This document shows, piece by piece, positions 36,306 through 48,558 of a DNA stretch of 64,000 nt. A program made the position numbers and the translations under genes. The DNA lies in assembly GCF_958298935.1 (NCBI RefSeq), contig NC_084938.1:1991501-2055500 (forward strand), given 5' to 3'. Source of the stretch: Phragmites australis (Eukaryota > Streptophyta > Magnoliopsida > Poales > Poaceae). The notes beneath the pieces are model-generated. The model had not been told where the DNA came from. It searched no databases and saw only the letters and a program-made list of their open reading frames with translations. Within the stretch, counting starts at the first letter, position 1. Each line of letters starts with the position of its first letter.

Positions 36306-38865
36306 TGAAATGTCGCCTAGAGGGTGAGGGGTGAACAGGCGAAACCTAAAAATTCTGCAAACTTAAAACAGCGGATTAAAAAAGTTTCGGACTTTCCGCA
36401 CTTTTGTCCGCAACCTCCGCACTTATCCGGAGGTTCCGAAGAAAAGTGCGGATACTCCGGACTTTTTGAGAAAACTTAAACTGGAGCAAAATCTGAGATA
36501 AGGTGTTACAATTTTATAAGTTACCAAGCATCAGTAGATGTATGCCAACCTATAAGACCAAATACCTGCAGCTCAAACTTTACAACGAGATAGATCGGGT
36601 TTAAACCCTAGAATTCTATTCAAACAAAAGAGTATAATCAAATGCTAGAAACTGAACAAAGTTGACACAAGAATTTATTTACCGGAGTTCGGCCACTCCA
36701 TAAAGAAGTGCCTACGTCTCCGTTGAGGAGCTCACAAAGAGCCGGATCTTTTCCAACCCTATCCTCACCAAAGCGACCACAAAAATCGAGCTTCGGGTTT
36801 CTTACTCAACTTGTCGGGGGTGATACAAACGTCCCGGGGCTCACCACAAACTTGGGAGCTCAACGGACGATGCCTAGCCGTCTAGGTGGACGAACTACCA
36901 AGAGTAAAGAACTTGAAACCACCGGCTTGGCGAAGAAACGAGTGCTCAAAAGATAGCTTTGTACTTCACTAGCACTATTGCTTAAACTCACTCAACCCTA
37001 GCTGTCGGTGATATAGGAACCGAGGGTTCCCGAGTCCCGAGGCTAGGACAGCGCAGTGCCACATGGCGCCCTCCCTCGGGGACCATCTCCCCGGGGGCCC
37101 GAGAAAAGCCAGGTCCGGGAGGGGTGCTCGGGGCCAAGAACAGCTGGTCCCCGGGTACCCAGAGTGCCCTGAGGACCTGAGAAGAACCAGGTCCGGGAGG
37201 GGGCGCTCGGGGCTAAGAACAGTTGGTCCCCAAGTACCCAGAGTTCCTCGAGGACCCGAGAAGAGCTAGGTCTGAGAGGGGCGCTCGGGGCCAAGAACAG
37301 TTAGTCCCCAAGTACCCAGAGTTCTCCGAGGATCCAAGTAGCCCCTTGCCGGTGGACCCCGCAAGGACTCCACGATGAGGTGTCAATCGGTGGGAGGCCC
37401 GATGCTGCATTTAATGGGGAGCGTGGATGGTTACATCCAACCACTCTCCTCCACGCTTGCCCTACTGATTACGCCAGCCCCTGCCACTGCCTGGCAGGGA
37501 GGCGTGGGCACAATTAATGCGGCGGGTCCCATCGCATGTCCCTTCACGGGGCCAAGGAGACATACGGCTTGAAGATATCTTCGATGGGCTCGAGGCTTAT
37601 CGCCTATCGCCCCGTTGCATCAGACCGTATCAGACCTACTCTGACCAGACGGGCATGAGAGTGTACTCAGTGGCTTGCCGGTGGGCCCCCCTGCACCTGC
37701 TAAAGTTGGGGCGTAAAGGCCGACGGGACCGTCCGAGGGGCGCATTTTCAACCCTCTGTAACATCAACTGCAGACCCATGATGGTAGTGTTTCATTTATT
37801 GTTTACGGGAACTTGTGCCCCCGTTCTGGGCACTCCCTGAGGACCTCCCCCCGATAGATAAAAGGGGGGAGCACTTCGTAGAAGGTAGACTCGATAGACC
37901 TAGACGTCCGAAGCGAACAAGAGACCAAAAACCTGACTTGAGATAGCCAGGGCTTGTAACACAGAGAAAACGAGAGTGCTAGAGATCCAGAGAAAGGCAT
38001 TCCAAGAGCATTAATAACACACTAGACACACAGGAGTAGGATATTACACATCCGTGCGGCCTGAACCTGTCTAAATCCTTGGTGCATTTACTCCTACTAG
38101 CCGACGATCATTCATCTCGCCTAAGTCCCATACACACGTATTAACCCCACGTACGAGATAGATCCAGGACCAACCTCCTGGCCGAATCTCAAAGAGGGTC
38201 CCTCAGGATTCCCGCTTGCGGTGTTCATCCACCGACACTAGCAAAGATCTCAACAAGAATCACAAAAGGGGAGTGGAAAGGAGCTTTTAATGAGCTAGAA
38301 ACCTTTTGTCTCAAAGCTGGTCGGAATTGAAAAGCTCAGGTGCTGTTGCATTGAAGGGTGTGGTGTTTTTATACTCCACACCGCACAAGTCCGGAACCTC
38401 CGCACTTATGCGGACACTTCGTAGAAAAGTGCGGACCTTCCGCAGTTAGCCAAGAACTCACTAAAGTGCGGACCCTCCGCACAAAAGTGCGGACCTTCCG
38501 CACAAGTGCGAATACTCCGCAGAAAAGTACGGACCCTCCGCATTTTTCTGAAACAAAAGTTTTAAGGCTAACTTTCTATGACTCTCATGGGTTTGTTTGG
38601 ACTTTTGAGCACTGTCTCTGTACAACCAAGTAGATTTCATGTCCTCTTTTATAGTATGGCATTCTAAACTCAAATATAAAGCATAAATTTTTTTTAAAAG
38701 CATAGGATCCAAGCCGCTTTCCTTTATCCGGTTTTGGGGTTCACAATACGTCACATTTTTCACTTGATGGAACTAACACTTGTCCATAACTCATAAAACT
38801 CATTAGTTCTTTAATTACTTTGTCATTATCACCAAAACCCATTTAGGAGCCTAGATGCACTTTCA
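36306..38865 (-). mobile_element. Copia-type solo LTR, split by a gypsy solo LTR
   Basis: On the minus strand the LTR starts TGAAAGTGCATCTAGGCTCC and ends CTCTAGGCGACATTTCA. The perfect 5-bp target duplication GAGGC lies at 36301-36305 and 38866-38870. The TGAAA...TTTCA ends are inverted. The start resembles LTRs of grass SIRE-like copia elements. Without the nested gypsy LTR its length is about 1320 bp. Palindromic GTGCGGA/TCCGCAC repeats occur near both flanks (36380-36470 and 38395-38550). No internal domains are present. Confidence 0.9.
37003..38237 (+). mobile_element. Gypsy solo LTR (1235 bp) nested in the copia LTR
   Basis: It starts TGTCGGTGATATAGG and ends TTCATCCACCGACA. The perfect 5-bp target duplication CTAGC lies at 36998-37002 and 38238-38242. 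It is the same family as the LTR at 25.5 kb, sharing GGTTCCCGAGTCCCGAGGC, a GGGCGGTAG-type U3 and the hairpin array. It has three hairpin units against seven, which accounts for most of the 280-bp length difference. Confidence 0.93.
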
Positions 38866-38870
38866 GAGGC

Positions 38871-39589
38871 AGGTGGGAACACAACACGAGAAGAGCATTT
38901 GGGAGGGTTCGAGGTAGAAGATGAAGTGTTTTAGGCGGCACTCTCACGCGATATATAGTAAGAGCTTGTTTTGTTGGACTGAGGCTTTTTAAAAAACTAT
39001 TTTTAAAAGTTGTTGTTGAAAAATTGCTAATAGAAAAGTTGATTTTGAATTGACTTTTGATGCAAATAAAATATATAATATATGTAATATCTCTTAAAAC
39101 ACCATCCCTCAAAAGCTATAAAAGCTCATCCAGATCAGTTTCTAACTTCTAATAATAATGACAACTTTTACTCTCAAAAACTATTTTTAAAAACGGACTG
39201 TTTTGATTCAGCTTTATGCTTCTTAGTAGCAAAAGTATTTCCAGTGCCAAACAGACCTAAGTATTTCCGGTGCCCACAGCCGCGCATATCCGAATTTGTT
39301 AAGATTTTGTTTGCTGAAGTGTTTCTAGGCTGGAAGTGGAATCGGACTGGTCCAAACAAGACTAGGCCCACTATGACCTGAGGTCCCATAAACTGGCCCT
39401 CCAGTAGTAGTTGTGGGCCTTGTCAACCAAAATGGCCTCTTAAGCAAGGCCCAAAACGGATGCAAAAGAATGTTCTAAAACAAGTTTTAGCAGTAAAACA
39501 CTGATCTCCCTCTGCCTTGTACTTGCAGTTCTAGATAGCTGCTGCTATACTACTGTTAGTCTGTTACTGCTGCACCACACGCCTCTTGC

Positions 39590-39636
<47 letters not shown>

Positions 39637-41327
39637 CTCTTCATGTCTTGTTTCAACGTTTGATGTTTGCTTCATACACTCTTCCTGTATCCGACCATTC
39701 AACACCAAACCGCATGATTACGGCAAACAAACTTAATTTACGAGGTTCTAGAAAATAGTTTCCCTGGACCGGCCAGTACGTCTTTGTCCCAATTGAAGCC
39801 TAACCTGTGACTTGTTCAAAGCCTCTTTCGCAAGTTCTGGGATGGATTGACCAAAGAGGTCGACTTAGGGCAAGAATTAATCAATTGGTTGTTACAAGTA
39901 CCTTTCAAACCTTAGCCACTTGGATAAATCGCATGGAACAAGATTCACCAACAAAATCATCTGAAAAGAAGCGACTGATACCCAAGAATCCCTTATAAAT
40001 TTGACCTCCATTTTGTTTAAGGTTGAAACATGGGCACACCCCAGAAACAAAGTTATGTTACCCTGAAAATTTTCTATAGCAAACTTAAGAAAAACTCAAG
40101 TGGCCGGACAGTTTACTTACAAATCAAACGCTATTTTCCATACCCAACTTTGACATTACCACAACTTAGACCGTGCCCAATATTTGATAAAGGGGACCAA
40201 GTGGCTGCTCTACTCGGTTCGCAGAGAGTGCCATGGAGCGTCACGTCCATCCAAACTCGAACCGGATGCACACCTCCTTAAGTAAATGCTAGAGCTCATG
40301 GCATGATTTCAAAAATATATATCTTTTTTTAAAGAGGAGATCCACACTCACACAAGTGCACAGTAGCTATACAAGCGTCTCCGAAGGAGCGCAAGGGCTC
40401 AAATCTGAATCGCTCCCCGAGAGCTACCTCTAAAAACAAGTTGGTTCCACCGGACTCTTTAGGATCTACAACTAAACAACCCCAAAATATTATCTACAAC
40501 CACAAGATACGTTACGCAAGCAAGAATCCATGGCCAAGATAGTACGTCGCAATCTCAAAGAACAATTACAAACGTCCACCAATCCATGGCCAAAGAGCCC
40601 AAATTGATAAGAGAAAGGGGGCACAGAGGGCATATAGCCCCACTAGACACTGCTGGTAGCCTACGATGATGCCAACGGGGCACAGGACAATGGCATCCCA
40701 ATAATCGAACCCATGGCAAGTCGACATGTGTTATGAGTGGTACTGTGGTAGGCAGAACAGAAGAGATGAAGAAGATGCAAACGGACTGGGGCCGGCCAAG
40801 TAGCTCAGCAATCCCTACTCCCTAGTCCCTACCACCTCACCCTGTTCAGAGGGTTCTTGGCCGGCAACAAGTTACAAGGCAACCATCTAGCAATTTCCTT
40901 CAGTTTGGCAGCACTCCAGTTGGGTTGGATTGGCCACCAAAGTTGTTCATCCAATAAGCATGATGATGGGTGATTCTTCTTCTTCTTCATGAATGGAGAG
41001 ATGGGAGAAGAAGGAAGAGATCGATCAAGTAAGTGATAAAGAGAAGAAGACATCAGTGTCCACTAACAACCGAAATTCAAAAGAGGTAGGAGAGAGAGAG
41101 AGCATTGGTACGATTCAGTTGTTCTGTTCAACATCCGCTCAACCTCTACTGTTTCAGGGAAAGAGATAGCTTACTGTACATGGTGACTCTTTGTAGGCGC
41201 CTCCTTTTGACAACATCTGCCTGCGCTTTGGAACAGCTTTGTCAATCCATTCGTTGCCCCTTTTCTTTAGCCCTGTTCGTTGCCCCACTGGACACCACCT
41301 CTTTTGTTTTGTCCTTTGTTTTTGTCG
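38871..41327. other. Spacer with (GA)n repeat and a possible SINE
   Basis: A (GA)n tract lies at about 39594-39632. Near 40330-40450 the minus strand carries GATTTGAGCCC and GTAGCTCTCGGGGAGC, weak tRNA-like promoter boxes. No gene was recognised. Confidence 0.4.
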
Positions 41328-41345
41328 CTCACTATTACAAGTATT

Positions 41346-41640
41346 TGTTTTCGGAGCTTTAACACTAGATACAAGTTATAATATCTAAACCCACATCATA
41401 CTTAACACATGCATGCGTATATCCATACATCTAAGATCTATAATCTATATACACAGTTACTAAAGAGATTCACAAAACCTCTAGCTCCGTAAACAATAGA
41501 CACGTGGTGCTCCCATTATAATCCGCAGACGCCTGAGGCTGTTCCAAAGAAATCTAAATATAGAGGCCAGTCCTGTAAGACACGAGGGTCAAGGATGGAG
41601 CTTGAACACTCCGCTCTTACCACTGGGCTATCAGCCCATT
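41346..41640 (-). mobile_element. tRNA-derived SINE with 18-bp target duplication
   Basis: On the minus strand the A box TAGCCCAGTGGTAAGAGC starts near 41632 and the B box GTGTTCAAGCTCC follows at tRNA-like spacing. The flanks CTCACTATTACAAGTATT (41328-41345) and CTCACTATTACGAGTATT (41641-41658) are an 18-bp target duplication with one mismatch. It is non-coding. Confidence 0.85.
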
Positions 41641-41659
41641 CTCACTATTACGAGTATTA

Positions 41660-44557
41660 TTGCATTGTCTGAATCAGATTCCATGGCATCCTGTATCAGT
41701 ATTCGGTCTACTTTCTGCAAACTGCAACGCCTCTCTCATGTTCCCACAGTGCCCGTCTATCCTAACAGGATCCTGACAGTGGATCCCACACGCCAGTGAT
41801 TCTGAAGTCCTTTACCTCGTTGACATGTGGGGCCTTCCGGACAGTGTTCCGTTGAAAGAAAGGAACGACCGTTGTGTGTTTTTTCGGCGGCAAACATGCA
41901 GCAAACGCTTATGAAAGCATTTCTGAACCTGATACTCCTCTGGCGCAAGGGCCCCACTGCACGGTGAAAGTATCACAGCCCCACATGTCAGTGGCTTCCG
42001 ACCATCGCATTACGATGGCTGTTTGTCGCTTTGCACTTATGGTTCATGATCAGCACACATCCCTAACAGGCTATTGCTTTTGTAGAACGTCTTATTCCTA
42101 GAGCTCTACCTCTAATTTTTTTTGAAGCAATGTATTTCTAACTTCAAAAATTCATAGAATCGGAGCCAAGGGTACACTAAAGGGATTTAACTGAGTCATC
42201 TTAAGACTGAAAATAAGTACACAAACCACTTTATATTAATTTATAAACATCAGAACTGAAGTGAAACTGAAAGCTTGAGCCATACTAAATAGGATAAACC
42301 TCTCCGTGAAATGGACCACTTGTTCTTATAGTGACCTATCTTCTGTGTTATGATTCGTAAAGGAGCAGTGGCTGGAGCATAGCAGCTTTGCATAAAGTTT
42401 CTCCAGAAAAAGAAGAAGATTCAGGCAAAAGAATAGTCAATTGAATTGGTGATGGAAATATATGCCATGACGGATAATGGGTAGTAGTATTTACGACAAC
42501 GAGGAACGGATGAACTGATGACTGTTTTTGCGCCTCGACATTTCTGAATGACACAGCAGGAAGCAAGCAAACATAGATAGATCTGCCACACACCACAGCA
42601 AGAAACAAGTGTGTTTCAGGGAACAGCTGCCACTGCTATCCTCGCCAGCATTAGGTGCCGCCAGCCTGAATGGAGTAGGCCACAGACTTCATCCATTGGA
42701 TGAGTCCTCCTCCATCACTCCACCACACACCGAAATGGTGCTACAAGGGTAAAGGCTTTCTGAGCGATGCTATCACAATTCACACCATTTGATGTACTCA
42801 AAAAGTACATGAGCATGATGAAGAAAGAACATGAGCATGGAAAGTAAGCTGTGCGCATCAGGATTTGCACAGGATCGACCACCAATCAGAGAAGCTGATG
42901 ATTGCAGTTTGCATGATCTAATCCTGTCCACTGAACAGGATCTCCAATCGGATCTAATCCCTGTGGTTTACTTTTAGTACTGGCGCCAAGAGACTTTTGT
43001 TGGCTTAGAACAAGCCATGCGTTCCAAATGGACAAGCCAACCACCCACAAGAAAAAAAAGTTTGCGGTCAAGGTCAACCCTTATCTTACGGTTGCTAGGT
43101 TTCCATTCAGACATTGTCAACATCAGGGCCACGTCACAACTGCATAATCCACTAAATTTTTGTATGCAGCTCCATCAAATCCAAATCAGCTAAAGGGCTA
43201 TCTTTATGGCAAATCAGAGAGAAATTAGATATTCTTTCCAAACACGGGCATGGAAATCGTACTGCAACTCATAGAAGAAAAGGTAAGATGGCTAAAAAAG
43301 GATGATCACTCACCTTGATGAAAGAAATAGGAAAAGGCAGCCACAAAAGCTGCAAAGTTTCTTACGTGTTTCTTGATCCGGCCGAATCTCAAGAAACCCC
43401 ACTGCTTTGTCGCGGACTAACGAGACAAAAACGTGTTTAGACCATTTCATATTCAATTTGATGTGGAAATTGTAAGTTAGTCGACGTAGCAAAAACTAGA
43501 CCATCTAAAAAATTAAGATGTCCTTGTCAAACGAAATGATAATCAAAGTTGCACAATAACCATTCGCTTCTCTGAAGAACAAAAGTGACACAAGCAATCT
43601 GGAGTGATCCACATGGCTTGGTTTGCAAGACCTCTTAATAGTATAATATTTTCCACTTAAGAGCACTTTGATAGTTTATTCAGGACTGATATAGAATCTC
43701 ATATACTTGATATAGAATCACAAATCTATAGCCGTACCTAAATTTAAAGAAGGAACTACGATTGCACAATCTACTGAATTGTTTAAGCCCCATGATGACG
43801 CAAGAGATACTGAGGCTCCTATGCAAGTTTGATAAGGATATCTATTGGCTATATTATATGCACAACAGTATGTTAATGCTGGTTATTTCAAATCCGATGT
43901 GGAAAACTTAGAACAAAGCACGAGCTTTCAGTCCACTAAATCAAAATAATATTTGCACCAAATGTCAAACCTCATTGAGCAAAGCTGATGCAGTACATAT
44001 CAAGTTAACACACGCAAAAGAAATTTCTGAGCAGACAGAAAGTCACAACCTCTGTACTTCTGGTGAATTTCATTCCTTATCAAAAGGAGATGACAGGCGA
44101 TACACACAATACAATTCTCCTCATGAGTCATGTAAAACTATGGAACATAGCATATGATCACTTTCAATAGCAAAGGAAGAAGAAAAGAGTAAGGATCACA
44201 GTCGTTCGAGCTGCTTCAGAGCATATGATCACTTTCACTACATCATATGTATCATACTTCTGACATTTCAGATTGGCAGATCCAGTGATTCTCCAAAACA
44301 CGAAGCAGTTCTGGCTGACAAGTTCAGGAACCCCGGTTTTTTTTTTGGTTCTAAACATATGAACAGAAACTAAATTCTACTGATTTGTCTACCGTTCGGC
44401 GCAGCTAAAACATGAAACGAGATGGGAAATGAACAGAAGAGAAGAAGATGAAAAGTCCACCTTTGGTGTTTCTACCTTTGTACAATGAGGCCAACACCCA
44501 ATCGAGGAGGCGCTGAATCAAAATTATGACAAATTTGATCTTTGGGCAGCCCAATTT
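41660..44557. other. Spacer downstream of PUB8, no gene recognised
   Basis: AT-rich with short ORFs only. The end next to 44558 is presumably the 3' untranslated region of the U-box gene. Confidence 0.4.
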
Positions 44558-45646
44558 TTATGCTTTCTCGAGGGTCCGGGCCAATTCGACAGCGTTCTTG
44601 GCGATCTTGCAGTTGTCGTCGTTCACCAGAGCCTCACAGAGCTGGAAAGCTCCCAGCTTTATTGCTTGTAATGTCAATTCATTGCTCTCGGAGCAAATCC
44701 AATTGAGGACGAGCAGGGCCTGCTCGATTGCACGGGCGTTGCCGCTGCTGGCGACGCCGGAGAGCACGGACACGATGCCCGGGATCCTGCACAGCTCCTG
44801 GCGCCCCTCGCGGCACTTGGCGAGGAGGCCGAGCACCTCGACGGCGCGGGCGGAGCCGTCGGCGGCGAAGTCGGCGAGCGCGGGCGCCGCGCCGGCGCGC
44901 AGCGTGCGGCGGCGGTTCTCCGGCAGCTTGCAGAGCTCGTAGAGGGCCGTGGCCGCCTCACGTCGCTCCCGCGCGCCGCCGCGGCGGAGGAGCCCGGCCA
45001 GCGCCGGAATGGCCGAGGCGTGCGCACCGATGGTGCACTTGTTGACATCGACGGTGGCGAGGCTGGTGAGCGCCGTGGCCGCGAGCGCGGCAGCCGCGTC
45101 GCCGCGGGACACCGCGGCGGAGAGCGCGTCGACGGCGCCGTCCACCACTAGCCCGACGCGCGCGTCGTCGCCATCGAGGCTGAGGAGCAGGAGCGCCCTC
45201 GCCGCCGCCTCGTCCCCGGCCGCCGCGTGCCGCAGCAGCACCGCCGCGCTGCCGGACTCCAGCACCTCCCTCCGTCCGGCTGCGCCGGACTTGGCCAGCC
45301 TGAGCAGCCCCGTCACGGGCGACGCCTGCACTTCCGCCGCCGGTTCCTTAGCACCTACACCCGCCTCGGGGACGGGGGCGGCTGCGGCGGAAGGCGAGAC
45401 GGCTGCTATGAGGCGGCGCAGCGCGTGGTTGGGGATGAGCGGCGGGGAAGGCGGCAGCGGGAGGTTGGTGACTGGGCAGGTGAGGTGCCCCCCGTCGAGC
45501 CAGCGCTGGATGCTGCGGCGTTCGAAGGTGTGGCCGGAGGGGAGGATGACAGGGTCCGTCATGACCTCCAGCGAGATGGGGCACCTCAAGTCGTCCGGCC
45601 ACGCCTCCATTCTTGGCAGCAGGATCCGCGGCGCCGGCGCGTTCAC
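44558..45646 (-). CDS. PUB8: U-box E3 ubiquitin ligase with ARM repeats, PUB8-type
   Basis: Single-exon E3 ubiquitin ligase that brings a charged E2 to substrates bound by its armadillo repeats. The U-box occupies about residues 17-88: DDLRCPISLEVMTDPVILPS, GHTFERRSIQRWLDGGHLTCP, then LIPNHALRRLI. ARM-type helical repeats follow from about residue 108 to the end (for example EAATALYELCKLPENRR and RAIEQALLVLNWIC). No UND domain or kinase domain is present, which with the length (362 or 350 residues) fits PUB8 (Arabidopsis At4g21350, about 374). The first Met is at 45646; the second (MEAWPDD, 45610) starts right before the U-box as in relatives and may be the true start. GC content is very high, giving long false ORFs on the other strand. 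Confidence 0.92.
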   Translation of the reverse strand: MNAPAPRILLPRMEAWPDDLRCPISLEVMTDPVILPSGHTFERRSIQRWLDGGHLTCPVTNLPLPPSPPLIPNHALRRLIAAVSPSAAAAPVPEAGVGAKEPAAEVQASPVTGLLRLAKSGAAGRREVLESGSAAVLLRHAAAGDEAAARALLLLSLDGDDARVGLVVDGAVDALSAAVSRGDAAAALAATALTSLATVDVNKCTIGAHASAIPALAGLLRRGGARERREAATALYELCKLPENRRRTLRAGAAPALADFAADGSARAVEVLGLLAKCREGRQELCRIPGIVSVLSGVASSGNARAIEQALLVLNWICSESNELTLQAIKLGAFQLCEALVNDDNCKIAKNAVELARTLEKA

Positions 45647-45702
45647 CGGAGCGCGGACGGAGATGAGCAGAATGGAATGGAAAGCGTGTGGGACTCTAGA
45701 AC

Positions 45703-45735
45703 AAGACGAAGACGAAGACGAAGACGAAGAAGAGG
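45703..45735. repeat. (GACGAA)n hexanucleotide repeat in the PUB8 5' region
   Basis: About five tandem copies of ACGAAG lie 60-90 bp upstream of the PUB8 start and are probably in its 5' leader. Confidence 0.8.
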
Positions 45736-45846
45736 AGGGGGTTGGGAGCGAGTGGGGAAAGCCCCAGCACTTCCGGTGGGCGGAGACGACCTGCCGTGGT
45801 AGCGAGTGGGGAGACCTACGGTGGGATTAAGTGTGCTCTCACACAC

Positions 45847-48366
45847 TTCGCGACTTCTGCCTGCGTGTTCGTCTTTCGTGCATGGAGTCGAATCATCAGT
45901 GAGAAATCGATGGAAAATCTCCAGATAATTATCCTCGGACAGATAAATAAGAAAATAAATTCTATAAAATTTTATTTAGAAAGATATTTATGAGATCTTA
46001 TCTATATCGTCCATCTCATAATTCAATAACTAAGCTGAAAAGAAGATAATAGATATATGTCATCATAGAAGATAGGGTTTTTTAGAACTAGATCCTGTAG
46101 AATTTGCTTCTAATAAATAATGTATTCCTCAATTTTATCAGCATAAGTAGATTGCCAAAAATTCCCCCATTTTTTTTGGTTACATATAGATTTGTGCTAT
46201 GCTATTTATCTGATATATACAGCATCAATGTGTGTTACTAAATCATGCATATTTTGGTCATTAGATGGAGGATTACTGTTTAATGAAAAAGATATGGTGG
46301 GCACGGACTGGAATCAATGCTAGCTAGTGTTGTTGATAAGGATATATGCTCCTCGTGCCAAAATGGGAGGGACATTTGCCACAACCTCGATGTTTGGAGA
46401 CACAGTGTTTATCCTGTTTTTTTAGCTTGTGATTGAAGCATGGCACTACTGTTTTAGTACTATTGTGCCAGGATTTGTGTTGTTGCATGTGTTTTACATG
46501 GCAGTATGATCGACTTAAACACAATAATTATTTTACAAGCATTGATCAAAGGAATATTCCACCTAGAAAATTCAATTGCTTTACTCTTGAAGTCATGTTG
46601 TTGGACTTTGTGGTTTCTACAATAACTCTGGAAAATTGATCGATTTGATTTATTCAATCCTCTTGGGGACGGTATGCGACTAAAAGTACATACATAGCTT
46701 TCATTTACAAATCAGCTATTTGTTGGATGATTTAGAGGCACTGCCTGATTCTATATACATACTACTCCAAAGACAAACATACGAACATGTTGGACTGCAC
46801 TATACATCTTTACATTAAACCTTACTGCTAAAAATTCACTAAACTTATGTTGTAGTAACCCTTTTTTTTTTCTTGACATGTTCATAGTTATTACAAGGTA
46901 GTTTCCATCAACATCGAGTTGTTTGTCAATCTCTAAGTTTTACATCTCTAGTTTTTAATAGACACTGTGTGAGTATGTACATGTGGTGATTATACTTAGG
47001 TTTAGAAAAAAAGCTCAATTGTCCCAAGTAAGGAGAATAAAAAGACACCGTACAACTATTTGATCATGCATAAATGATAGGTAATTAGGACGCAAGCTTT
47101 ACTTTCTCTCCGCACACGACGGAGGATTCAAGGCCACCGATGCCAAATCCTTTGCTGGCCTTAAGGTGCGCTTGTCAGGGATTTCAATGTGGTTCCTTCA
47201 GATTTTGTGAGGTCACAGCGTTCCAATAGAAAAGTTTGTTAATCCTCTCTGGTTGATCACACAAGTTGAGTCTGGTGAAGCAAAACACAAATCTATATAT
47301 GGCTCAACAACCAATCTAAGATGCAAAGTTCAGACAGATCGCTAGTGGGGAATTCGGCGAGGCATCAACCGACAAGAATCAAAGAGACCCCAAGATGTGT
47401 TCTTGTTGTGGTATTATGCTGGTCACCTTGGCTACAGACATCCTACGCCCATGACGAGTTCATCTGCTGTGTTTCGGTTGTTTATCTAATCTTATTGTAT
47501 AATTAGGTGTTGTATTCCCTGATCTTATTATTTAGCTGAATCTTATTGTTTAATTAGGTGCTGCAAAACCTGATTTCAAACTTGCAGTTTGAATCGATGC
47601 ACACCTGGCTTCACCTTTATGTAATATATCCCTAAATGAATGAAAATTTTCAAAGTCCTAAAAAAGTATCGCCGTTACTCTTGAACTGATCCTCACAATT
47701 CTTTATTCGTTTTAACTCTACTCTGATTGTAAAAAGAGCAACTCCAACAAATCGTCCATAATACATCATCTGTATCCCTATATAGATTACCATCTATAAA
47801 GATTCTTCTTCCATATTACTCAATCGCTCTATAAGCACATCCATATTTTACTCTCCATATTATCTCTCTCTCTTTTTTTTTAATAGTATTCTATAACTAA
47901 CAACTGCACAAACATTTCAGCCAAGAGTTTGCACAATTATTGGACACCACTTCGATAAAAGATAGGGAGGGGATCCAACATCAAAGCTGGTTCTTGCATC
48001 AGTTGAACTACGGGCCAATCGATTAGATGAACAGGGTGATCGAGACGAGCTCGACGTCCATAGACTAATTGACACTGCTATGATAATTATTACCAAGCAA
48101 TTCTTTTACACCAATTAATGTGAGATCCCTTGTTGTTTTATATAGGATATTTATATTACAAAACCATAAAAAGACAAGCCTGTAATCCAGCTAATTGAAG
48201 TGCCGATCTTAAGCTCAGTCTATTGCTGCAACACAACCAAGGACCATAAATTGTAGAGATTAACGACGGCACAAACCTTAAACCATAAAAAACTAAGGTT
48301 GGTTTGCACCTGCATGAGATACATGTAGCACATGGTATTCAAAATAAATATCGTGCATCAATAGTT
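45847..48366. other. AT-rich spacer, no gene recognised
   Basis: It includes the second copy of the dispersed repeat (45950-46090). Near 47750 the string GAGCAACTCCAACA resembles one end of a MITE, but no partner end is visible. No coding region is supported. Confidence 0.4.
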
Positions 48367-48558
48367 TTAAGAAACTGCGTTGAAGACACAGTACGCAGAG
48401 ATGATTGAGCTAAGACCAAGAGCGATGAAAGCTAGAAACACCATGGAGGTTGAAGCATTGACCAGTTTGGTGAATTGATCCCCTCCAAACTGAGACACCC
48501 AAACATCATTTCGAGAAAATGCTGCTGAAGATGTTGACAGAAGGAGGTATGCCAACAT
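48367..48558 (-). CDS. Last exon of a CASP-like membrane protein (CASPL), partial
   Basis: The exon starts after an intron AG and encodes MLAYLLLSTSSAAFSRNDVW, then FGGDQFTKLVNASTSM, then a hydrophobic helix VFLAFIALGLSSIISAYCV and a stop. This is the third and fourth membrane segments of the CASP/MARVEL family, closest in style to CASPL4 proteins, which scaffold plasma-membrane domains. The exon is open. Upstream exons with the first two membrane segments were not found before 50.1 kb. The gene may be truncated or may have a large intron disturbed by later insertions. Confidence 0.6.
   Translation of the reverse strand: MLAYLLLSTSSAAFSRNDVWVSQFGGDQFTKLVNASTSMVFLAFIALGLSSIISAYCVFNAVS

Noticed and set aside
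40330..40450. Further antisense SINE
   Set aside because: Box-like strings are present, but spacing and ends are poor and no target duplication was found.
44728..45830. Long plus-strand ORFs (up to 293 codons) over the U-box gene
   Set aside because: They are antisense shadows of the GC-rich PUB8-type exon, with Arg/Ala/Ser-rich translations and no domain. The minus frame has clear U-box and ARM motifs.
47740..47880. MITE starting GAGCAACTCCAACA
   Set aside because: Only one end is visible; the inverted partner was not found.
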